Positions 36,301 to 42,168 of a stretch of DNA of 64,000 nucleotides are shown here, in pieces (within the stretch, counting starts at the first letter, position 1; every line of letters begins with the position of its first letter). The DNA is taken from the NCBI GenBank assembly GCA_036504155.1, contig DASXVQ010000101.1, positions 1 to 64,000 on the forward strand, written 5' to 3'. The position numbers were made by a program, and so were the translations under genes. The stretch comes from JACRCT01 sp036504155 (GTDB taxonomy: Bacteria; Myxococcota; Myxococcia; Myxococcales; UBA5297). Under the pieces are notes generated by a model. It saw nothing but the letters and a program-made list of their open reading frames with translations. It ran no database searches and was not told the DNA's origin.

Positions 36301-38560
36301 TGGTCGGGTCGACGCCGGCGTACTGCTGCCAGGCGGGGTTGCGGGCCAGCTCGGCCTCGACCGCCGTGCCCACGGCCGCCTTGCGGCGCGCCTCGTAGAT
36401 GGCGCGGGAGGTGGGGGCCACGGTGGCGCTGGCGCGCAGGTCGTGGCGCTCGAAGCGGGCGCGCTGCTGGGCCTTGGCGATGATGTCCTTGGGCGGGCGA
36501 TGCAGGCCGACCTTCTTGAAGTTCTCGGCCTGGTCCTTGGTCATGAACGTGGTCTGCAGCTCCTGCAGGTCCTTGGCGGTCATGTTGGGCAGCACGCCGC
36601 CGCCGGCGCCGCCGGAGGCGCGCGTCGACCACTCCTTGACGTACTTGCCGTCGGTCACGTCGCTGACCGTCAGCTCGCCCTTGATGAGCCGCGAGGTGTC
36701 GACCACGCCCTGGCTCCAGAGGTCGTTGATGTAGGTCCAGACGTTGATCGACGCGGAGACGGTCTCGCCGGTGATCGGGTCGTTGGAGTCGAGCATGATG
36801 CCCCACGCCGACGGGTCCTGCGGCGCGGCGATGTTGTTGACCGTGTGGTAGCGGATGTCGCCGATGCGCACGTTGAGCGCCTTGGCGCACTCGGCCAGCG
36901 TGGTCTCGTCCTTGTTGACGCGGGCCTCGTAGCACTTCTCCGCCGACAGGGTGTCGGGCAGGCGCGGGCTGCCGCACAGGTCGTGGTCGCCCTTCTCCAC
37001 CGGGCTGTGGCAGAGCACCACCATCTCCGGCATCTTGGCGACGGCGACGACGCCGGACGCGAGCTTGCGCTCGGCACCCAGGCGGTCGGCCAGGCCCATG
37101 CAGTCCTCGGAGTAGGCCTTCTTGTTGCGGCAGGCGTCCACTTCCCAGGAGAGGCGGATGGCCTCGTACTGCTCCTGGAACTGGCCCTTGTAGATCGGGA
37201 ATTCGGCGTCGCACGCGGCCTGCTCGCCGCCAGTGGCGTGGCACTCGGCATTGCGGCCGGCGGCGATGGCGGCGCGGACCGCGACGTCCCAGTCATGGGT
37301 CGCCCAGTCGGTGCCCTCGTACGCCTCGGGGTTCGAGCCGGTGGTGACGTACCAGACGATCGGCTGCTCGGTGCGCTTGCGCAGCGGCAGGGTGCACTTC
37401 TGGTTGAAGGTGTCGCAGCGCGAGCCGCCCACGCCGCCCAGCGCCTCGGTGACCTTCTCGCACTCGTCCTCGGTGCCGTCCTTGTTCAGGTCGCGGTGCG
37501 GGTTGGCGCCGAGCGGGGTGGTCGCCTGGGTGTAGCACTCGACCGGCCCGGTCATGTTGGTCGCGTCGGAGTAGTAGTGACTGCGCTGCCAGATGTTGTA
37601 GTGGCTGAGCAGGCGGTGCCACTTGTCGTCCTGCATGCCGTAGTTGCGGGCGTAGCCGTAGCGGTCCTTGTAGAAGCCGCCGTACGCCTTGAAGCGCTGG
37701 CCGTCCCACTCCTGCGGCTCGAAGTCGGTGTCCTTGACGCGCTTGAAGCCCTGGCGCAGCGTCAGCTCCGCCGGGTTGCAGCTCGCCATCGGGGCGCCGC
37801 CGCCGCCGACGTCGGCGTCGAGGAAGCAGGCCGGGAACTTCTCGATGCCCCAGCCCAGGTAGGACAGGTCGATCATCTGGGGCCGCGCGAAGGCCTTGGT
37901 GGTGATGTCGAAGTAGCCGTTCTGCGCGTCGAAGTGCGGGGCGTCCTCGCTGTTCGGGTCGTTGACGTAGTAGGCCAAGGACTCGTAGGTCACGCCGCCG
38001 AACACGCCGATGAGGCTGAGCGTGTCGAAGTCGTAGGAGTCGACGTTCAGGTTGCGCGAGAAGTCGACGCGGATGTACTCGCGCTCGTTCCACGGCCGGT
38101 CGGAGTAGTTCTCCTCGAGGATGTTCATCTGCTCGCCGGTACCCGGGTTGTAGGCGCGCTTGATGTCGAACTGGCCGACGATGGGGAAGGCGGCGACGAT
38201 GACGCCGTCGGTGGAGGCCTTGCCCAGGCCCTTGCCGTCAGAGTCGGCGATGCGCTCGTAGGCCAGGCGCGCGACGAGGAGGTTCTCCTCGATCACGAAC
38301 TTGATGCGGGTCATCTCGGCGGTGCCCCAGGAGGAGGTGAACAGGCCGTCCTGGCTGGCGCCGTAGCCTACGTCGATGACCTGGGTCCGGGTGTAGAACT
38401 CCGGGTCGTCCTCGTGGCCCTGCAGATCCTTGCCGACGAAGAACGACTTCGGCAGCGCGTTGGGCTGGACGTGGTTGATGGGAGCCCGCTCCTGCGCGCA
38501 GGCGGCCAACAGGCCGGTCGCGACGAGTGCGGGAACGAGCTGACTCAGACGGCTACGCAT
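33308..38560 (-). CDS. Giant metzincin-like zinc metalloprotease lipoprotein
   Basis: 1750 residues from ATG 38560 with GGAGGG upstream. The signal MRSRLSQLVPALVATGLLAAC gives a lipid anchor at Cys21. The catalytic motif VIVHEMGHSMGLRHNF (near 844-859) is HExxHxxGxxH, and a candidate Met-turn DSIMDYAGE lies about 110 residues on, with a Cys-rich insert between. The pattern recalls the EcxA/DUF5117-DUF4953 metalloprotease group. Calcium-type segments occur (DLNKDGTEDECE; DNDADGTPDWYEVDYDANG), and there is a Cys-rich region near 1465-1515 (DTDCGGGNKCCANSK, GTSCCQGLCSAGTC). It is probably an outer-surface protease for predation or matrix turnover. The barrel gene upstream on the same strand is 93 bp away. 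Confidence 0.87.
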   Translation of the reverse strand: MRSRLSQLVPALVATGLLAACAQERAPINHVQPNALPKSFFVGKDLQGHEDDPEFYTRTQVIDVGYGASQDGLFTSSWGTAEMTRIKFVIEENLLVARLAYERIADSDGKGLGKASTDGVIVAAFPIVGQFDIKRAYNPGTGEQMNILEENYSDRPWNEREYIRVDFSRNLNVDSYDFDTLSLIGVFGGVTYESLAYYVNDPNSEDAPHFDAQNGYFDITTKAFARPQMIDLSYLGWGIEKFPACFLDADVGGGGAPMASCNPAELTLRQGFKRVKDTDFEPQEWDGQRFKAYGGFYKDRYGYARNYGMQDDKWHRLLSHYNIWQRSHYYSDATNMTGPVECYTQATTPLGANPHRDLNKDGTEDECEKVTEALGGVGGSRCDTFNQKCTLPLRKRTEQPIVWYVTTGSNPEAYEGTDWATHDWDVAVRAAIAAGRNAECHATGGEQAACDAEFPIYKGQFQEQYEAIRLSWEVDACRNKKAYSEDCMGLADRLGAERKLASGVVAVAKMPEMVVLCHSPVEKGDHDLCGSPRLPDTLSAEKCYEARVNKDETTLAECAKALNVRIGDIRYHTVNNIAAPQDPSAWGIMLDSNDPITGETVSASINVWTYINDLWSQGVVDTSRLIKGELTVSDVTDGKYVKEWSTRASGGAGGGVLPNMTAKDLQELQTTFMTKDQAENFKKVGLHRPPKDIIAKAQQRARFERHDLRASATVAPTSRAIYEARRKAAVGTAVEAELARNPAWQQYAGVDPTKVDHETMMNLSSPLRGANPALLREVAQRRELALAQRGGCVLREAPAPLANAQLADQLEEKFGKFNPADDKSTQFARAERMRKWISAKAQHSVIVHEMGHSMGLRHNFVSSADAFSFRPQYWQLRTNDGKVTEKCLWKCPNGQSDCTLAGDKCVAGFCTETDGSGNLLDKRETLVNEEAAASCIGPRFFDPTTKTERDNLIWMFQQDSIMDYAGETTQDLIGLGVYDYAAARMFYGGAVAVFADADMKYDPANKAASAKARTMMGKMDNFGGIVGLQFDDYSSGSSEQIHYSQLNKTLGLLKDCSTIDNPQMYKPATWDDTRHGTWNPLLDGQFVAPDPTKPGVYTRCSERAVEYVPWTKLSHPAGIAKASNPNEEESSQNTWGDYYQGGPSIDPDGRVRVPYGFATDSWADLGNLSVYRHDNGADAYELFDFFITQQETGHIFANYRRHRQAFSVRNAANRALERYNEKMRDGAKGLALMANVYKDFAIEIGYPFEQLWPYIADRDFRPNILASAIAFDYFTRQMTRPSSGPHYINFDTGGTIALSAADSAGNPGYTVLTMPDGAFGAGPNGTNAPGAWGNVGFGGRLMENRLGSEWDYGEYRTDFTINCGSYYDKAWSTMLLTESVDNFISDSRRDFLDGRYRAVSMADLFPEGYRRWLANNLTNDSWIKAPRVAAKVVINGQLPRPIVEIPESPTGVSKFCTVDTDCGGGNKCCANSKIEVPFNTGVCVKGGTCPQTCGYVDYATADQKNSDKPCPSGTSCCQGLCSAGTCYIDSTKGLGWTSWLPAEGPKSCFWSDKGMEVPGTSGEQVCSADPIDLKDTLPVDPQVGWEMQKFLVAMTLQYLPENQMRQWIDMMAVWELGRDNDPGFGKNRIELHDPLGRTYVAKTVGTEIIFGKKVQRGPAARVLQYANELLVQAYYTQPGPDNDADGTPDWYEVDYDANGQPKVICDTGQDCTCEGSAACMTFQRYVSVPAFMRQVLMTYAEGDPSMKGIY

Positions 38561-38653
38561 GAATCCCTCCGGGCGGGTGGGAGGTGCGGCAACGACAAAG
38601 GGACTGCGACAATCGGTGAAGTAGCTTGGAGAAGAGGGCGCGACCTTTGAGGA

Positions 38654-39622
38654 CTACTGGAACTTGGAGACAATGGGATCGATGGCGACCGAGATCCCCA
38701 GCGAGATCTGCGTGAGACGGTTGAAGGGCATGCGCCACTTGCCGTCCGGTGCGAGGTCGCCGTAAAGCGACGAGAAGCCAAGGCCGATGGAGAGGAAGTC
38801 GGTGGCGTCGTAGCTGAGCGAGCCCTCAAAGGCCTGGGCCTGCCGCTGGAACCCGCTTTGCCGGTCTGGGGCGTAGTCGGTCGCGGCCAGCGGGTAGAGG
38901 TACGACTTGATCCAGGTGAAGGAGACGTCGAAGGTGAGCCCTTCGATGATGCCCAGCGTGATGCGCGGGCCGTGCACCAGCTGGCCCCAGGCGTTGCGCA
39001 GGCCGGTCTGGACGAACTGGCCGCAGCTGGGGCCGTCGTAGGCGCCGCAGGCGATCGACGTGGCATCGTTCTGCATCGACGTGAACTTGTGGAAGGCGAA
39101 GTTGAAGCGGCCCGAGTAGCCGATGGTCAGGCCCTGGAGGATCGGGATCTTGCGCGACAGGGCCAAGCCCGGGCCCACGGCGAGGTACATCGTGGTGGCC
39201 CGCGCAGCCAGCGAGGTCGGCAGGTAGAAGCGGACGCCGCCGGAGATCTTGATGCCGGTGAAGCCTTCGGTGACGCCACTGGTGCCCAGGTCGACCTGCA
39301 GGTCGCTGAGCATCACCTGGTTCTGGTAGGTGGTGTCGTCGGAGTTGGTCAGCTCCTGCTCCATCGCCAGGCGCACCTTCGCGACCAGGTAGTCGTCCCA
39401 GAGGTGCCAGACCGGCGTAATGACCAGCTGCTGGGCGTAGTAGGGGTTGTAGGTGGGCTCGGCCTTCTTCGAGAGCGAGGTGGCCGAGAAGACGTGGCCG
39501 TAGTCGATGGAAGTGTCACGCCATGGGTTCTGGCTCTTGAGCTCTTCCCTGGCCAGCGCGCTGGACGCACCCAACAGAACGACGGCCACCGCTGCTGCGC
39601 CGAGGAGCTTTCTTGCGCGCAT
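38654..39622 (-). CDS. Outer-membrane beta-barrel-like protein
   Basis: 322 residues from ATG 39622. Signal peptide MRARKLLGAAAVAVVLLGASSALA. The mature sequence has many amphipathic strands (QQLVITPVWHLWDDYLVAKVRLAMEQEL, GVRFYLPTSLAARATTMYLAVGPGLAL, GLTIGYSGRFNFAFHKF, FLSIGLGFSSLYG) and ends in ISVAIDPIVSKFQ. There are no catalytic motifs. It precedes the giant metalloprotease in the same direction, so it may form part of its secretion or anchoring system. The family was not recognised. Confidence 0.75.
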   Translation of the reverse strand: MRARKLLGAAAVAVVLLGASSALAREELKSQNPWRDTSIDYGHVFSATSLSKKAEPTYNPYYAQQLVITPVWHLWDDYLVAKVRLAMEQELTNSDDTTYQNQVMLSDLQVDLGTSGVTEGFTGIKISGGVRFYLPTSLAARATTMYLAVGPGLALSRKIPILQGLTIGYSGRFNFAFHKFTSMQNDATSIACGAYDGPSCGQFVQTGLRNAWGQLVHGPRITLGIIEGLTFDVSFTWIKSYLYPLAATDYAPDRQSGFQRQAQAFEGSLSYDATDFLSIGLGFSSLYGDLAPDGKWRMPFNRLTQISLGISVAIDPIVSKFQ

Positions 39623-40026
39623 CCGTTCCTCCGGAATCCCGTAAGTCGAGCGTCGCCAAATAGCACGACGGTCGCGGGAATGTACACCCCAAAAGGCTGT
39701 TCTCCGTCCGACGCCACCCTGCTTCGCGTCCGGACCTCACTCGGCCAGGACACATCCCGCCGGCCGGTACCCCGTGCACAAGGCGGGCCAGTTCACACCC
39801 TTTCGGGCCGCAGCAAAAAGGCCTGCGAGCCCGCGCGGTTGGGACGCGTCGGGCAAAACGCGGCGAGACGACCGCTGCCAGCGGATCGCAAGTTGCCAGC
39901 CCGCTGGCAGGGCGGGCTGCCAGCCCAAGAGCAGTCGGCGGCCGACCGACCAGGGGCTCGGAGGGTCGGCAGGGGTGAAGCCTCGTACCCGGTCTGTTAC
40001 CCTGGCTTCGGGAAGGCGAACGAACC
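39623..40026. other. Divergent intergenic region with palindrome cluster (404 bp)
   Basis: It lies between the barrel gene (minus) and the kinase-PilZ gene (plus) and must contain both promoters. It contains the clustered TGCCAGC palindromes listed separately at 39876-39924. GGAAGG stands before the kinase start. No ORF with coding character was found. Confidence 0.6.
39876..39924. repeat. Clustered TGCCAGC inverted repeats
   Basis: The 7-mer TGCCAGC occurs directly at 39876, 39894 and 39918 and in inverse (GCTGGCA) at 39903-39909. The last pair can form GCTGGCAG-loop-CTGCCAGC, an 8-bp stem, and the middle pair a 7-bp stem with a 2-nt loop. It could be a REP-like element or a repressor/activator binding cluster. 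It differs in sequence from the GGCAGGC palindromes around the nearby transposase. Confidence 0.55.
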
Positions 40027-41472
40027 ATGGGCGACGGCCTGCATCACTTCGGGCGGTACCTGCTCGTCGAGCGCCTGGGCAAGGGCGGAATGGCGGAGGT
40101 CTACCGCGCCCTGCGCCAGGGCGGCGACGGGACGATGGTCGCCATCAAGCGGCTCTTGCCCCAGCTGACCGTCGACCCCGAGTTGGTCTCGATGTTCCTC
40201 AACGAGGCCCGGCTGGTGGCCGCGCTCCGCCACCCGCACATCGCGCAGGTCCTGGACCTGGGCCGCATCGGGCAGGACTACTTCATCGCCTTGGAGTACG
40301 TCGCCGGCGAGGACCTGCGCGCGCTGTTCGCCCGGGGCCAGGCGGGCCAGCCGCTGCCCCTGCCGCTGCTCGCGCTGATGGGCGCGCAGGTCTGCGACGC
40401 GCTCGACTTCGCCCACCACAAGCTCGACGCCGCGGGCGCCAGCATGGGCATCGTCCACCGCGACGTCTCGCCGGAGAACATCCTGGTGAGCTTCGCCGGC
40501 GAGGCCAAGCTCATCGACTTCGGCGTCGCCAAGGTGGCCGACGGGCCGGTCAAGACGCAGACCGGGGTGCTCAAGGGCAAGTTCTGCTACATGAGCCCGG
40601 AGCAGGTGCTGGCGCTGCCGCTCGACCGCCGCTCAAACCTCTTCTCGATGGGCGTGGTGCTCTACGAACTGGCCACCGGCCACCGCCTGTTCCTGAAGGA
40701 CAGCGACTTCGCCACCCTTCGCGCGGTGGCGCAGGAGCGCGTCGTGCCCCCCGGGGACCTGAACCCGGACGTGCCCCCGGCGCTGGAGCGCGTCATCCTC
40801 AAGGCGCTCGCACGCGACCGGCAGCAACGCTACCAGTGGGCCTCGGAGATGGCCGCGGACCTGCGCGGATTCCTCTCGTCGGTGCAGCCCGCTCCGAGCG
40901 CGGCGAGCCTGCACGCCCACATGCTGGCCAGCTTCCCCCAGGAGTACCTGCGCGAGCGGCAGCGGCAGGTGAGCGGCGCGGGCCGCACCGTCCCTGCGCC
41001 CCCGACCGCCCCGCGTCCGGCGGCCGCCGCCCAGGAGATCCCCGAGCTGGTGGTGCCGGAGTTGCTGCTCTCGCCCGAGCCCGAGACTCGGCGGGCGCGC
41101 GCCCCAGCTTCGGCCCGACCGGCCGAGGAGCCGGAGCTGGCCATCATCGAGGGCCAGCTGATCGACGAGCAGGCCGTGCCCACCCGGCGGTGGAAGCGGC
41201 GCAGCGTCTCCATCCCGGTCAAGGGCCGCTGGTGGCTCAACGAGCAGTCGCCTGCGTCGCTCACCGGCACCGTGCTCACCCTCTCCGAGGGCGGCGCGAT
41301 GCTGCGCACCAACGAGCCGATCCCCGCTGACGGACTGGTGGAGCTGAGCATCCCCATCGGCTTCCTGCGCCGGGTGAGGGTGCGCGGGCGAGTCCGCTGG
41401 TGGCACCGCACCGGGCAGGAGCGGGAAGCGGGAGTCGAATTCGAGGAGCCGCGCCGGCAGCTGGCGGGGTAG
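40027..41472 (+). CDS. Ser/Thr protein kinase fused to a PilZ-like domain
   Basis: 481 residues with GGAAGG just upstream. The kinase domain spans about 8-270: GKGGMAEVY, VAIKRLL (ATP Lys), HRDVSPENI (the myxobacterial variant catalytic loop), DFGVAKV and MSPEQ. After a Pro/Ala linker, the C-terminal domain (about 390-475) starts RRWKRRSVSIPVKG, with TLSEGGAML and RVRGRVRWWHRTG, which matches PilZ. In PilZ, RxxxR and D/NxSxxG bind cyclic di-GMP; here the first motif is present but the D/N position is Thr, so binding is uncertain. It links phosphorylation to second-messenger sensing. No membrane segment is visible. The stop (41472) is 1 bp from the REP-like repeat. Confidence 0.93.
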   Translation: MGDGLHHFGRYLLVERLGKGGMAEVYRALRQGGDGTMVAIKRLLPQLTVDPELVSMFLNEARLVAALRHPHIAQVLDLGRIGQDYFIALEYVAGEDLRALFARGQAGQPLPLPLLALMGAQVCDALDFAHHKLDAAGASMGIVHRDVSPENILVSFAGEAKLIDFGVAKVADGPVKTQTGVLKGKFCYMSPEQVLALPLDRRSNLFSMGVVLYELATGHRLFLKDSDFATLRAVAQERVVPPGDLNPDVPPALERVILKALARDRQQRYQWASEMAADLRGFLSSVQPAPSAASLHAHMLASFPQEYLRERQRQVSGAGRTVPAPPTAPRPAAAAQEIPELVVPELLLSPEPETRRARAPASARPAEEPELAIIEGQLIDEQAVPTRRWKRRSVSIPVKGRWWLNEQSPASLTGTVLTLSEGGAMLRTNEPIPADGLVELSIPIGFLRRVRVRGRVRWWHRTGQEREAGVEFEEPRRQLAG

Positions 41473-41473
41473 A

Positions 41474-41555
41474 GCCCGCCGGAAGCTGAATCTGTTTGGC
41501 AGGCACTGAGGCCTGCCGCCACCGCCGGCCACTTCTGCCAAGCCCCTCCGGGGCC
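41474..41555 (-). repeat. Left REP-like inverted repeat of the transposase module
   Basis: On the minus strand it reads GTGG, then C, then the palindrome GGCAGGC-CTCAGT-GCCTGCC (41498-41517), then AAACAGATTCAGCTTCCGG. A second small hairpin AGCCCC..GGGGC lies at 41541-41554. It matches the right-hand copy in inverted orientation; the 31-bp outer segment 41474-41504 has a single mismatch. Confidence 0.85.
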
Positions 41556-41560
41556 CAGGT

Positions 41561-41965
41561 TCAGTTGGCTCGCTCCATGAGCTTCGAGAGCTTGCCCAGC
41601 AGGTGGAGTTCCTTTTGGTTCGCGATGTAGCGCACGACCGCAGCGACCTCGTCCTTTCGCAAGGTGAAGGCGCCGTAGCCCTCCTGCCACAGGAAGCCCG
41701 ACTTCGGCGCGAGTTCGTCGACCATCAGGTGCGCCGACGCGCCTTTGACTCCCTGGGCAAGGTCGCTGACCGGCAGTGTCGGCGGCAGCTCGGTGAGCAG
41801 GTGCACGTGGTCGGGCATCCCGCCGACCGCCAGCACCTCGCACCCCAAGTCCTTGCTCTTGGACGCAACTGCGGCCCAGAGCCTCTGCTCGAGATCCAGT
41901 GTGATGAGCGGCTTTCGTTGGGCCGTCGCGAAGGTCATGTGCAGGTACAGCTGATGGAATGGCAT
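41561..41965 (-). CDS. REP-associated tyrosine transposase (Y1/IS200-like TnpA)
   Basis: 134 residues from ATG 41965 with GGGGAGGGG upstream. It is a HUH single-strand endonuclease: DHVHLL contains His53 and His55 for metal binding, and the catalytic tyrosine is Tyr97 in WQEGYGAFTL, followed by a helix with VVRYIANQKELH, the order typical of RAYT/IS200-type enzymes. They cut and rejoin DNA hairpins. All catalytic residues are present, so it could be active. It is flanked by inverted REP-like palindromes. The length is normal and no frameshift is visible. Confidence 0.93.
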   Translation of the reverse strand: MPFHQLYLHMTFATAQRKPLITLDLEQRLWAAVASKSKDLGCEVLAVGGMPDHVHLLTELPPTLPVSDLAQGVKGASAHLMVDELAPKSGFLWQEGYGAFTLRKDEVAAVVRYIANQKELHLLGKLSKLMERAN

Positions 41966-42083
41966 GTCCCCTCCCCGTCCGCCGGGTTCGGCGGTCGGGG
42001 AGTGCTACCACGCCGGTCCGACATCGCGAGGAACCAGGAAAGACCGCAGAAGACCGCAGCGCTTGCAGTGCCTGCAGGTCCCC

Positions 42084-42165
42084 GAGCCCCGAAGGGGCTT
42101 TGCAGGAGTAGCCGGGGTAGCGGCAGGCCTCCGCGCCTGCCAAACGGATTCAGCTTCCGGCGGGC
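42084..42165 (+). repeat. Right REP-like inverted repeat of the transposase module
   Basis: It contains GTAG (42117-42120), C, then the palindrome GGCAGGC-CTCCGC-GCCTGCC (42122-42141), AAACGGATTCAGCTTCCGG, and a smaller palindrome AGCCCCGAAGGGGCT (42085-42099). It is the inverse of the left copy. The GTRG tetranucleotide next to a hairpin is the classical REP signature recognised by RAYT enzymes. Confidence 0.85.
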
Positions 42166-42168
42166 GGC

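Larger units (their letters stand above)
41474..42165. mobile_element. RAYT/REP module (transposase flanked by inverted REP-like elements)
   Basis: The unit is a left repeat, a minus-strand Y1 transposase gene and a right repeat. The left boundary starts 2 bp after the kinase stop. The right boundary ends 3 bp before the stop triplet (42169-42171) of the convergent cNMP-binding gene. It therefore fills exactly the space between two stop codons. Such units are known as REPtrons or BIME-associated RAYTs and are usually domesticated rather than freely mobile. Whether more REP copies exist elsewhere in the genome cannot be seen here. Confidence 0.8.

Noticed and set aside
32201..38650. A 2149-codon plus-strand ORF opposite the metalloprotease
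   Set aside because: It is antisense to a well-supported gene; its His/Val/Asp/Arg-rich translation is the typical mirror of high-GC codons and shows no domain.
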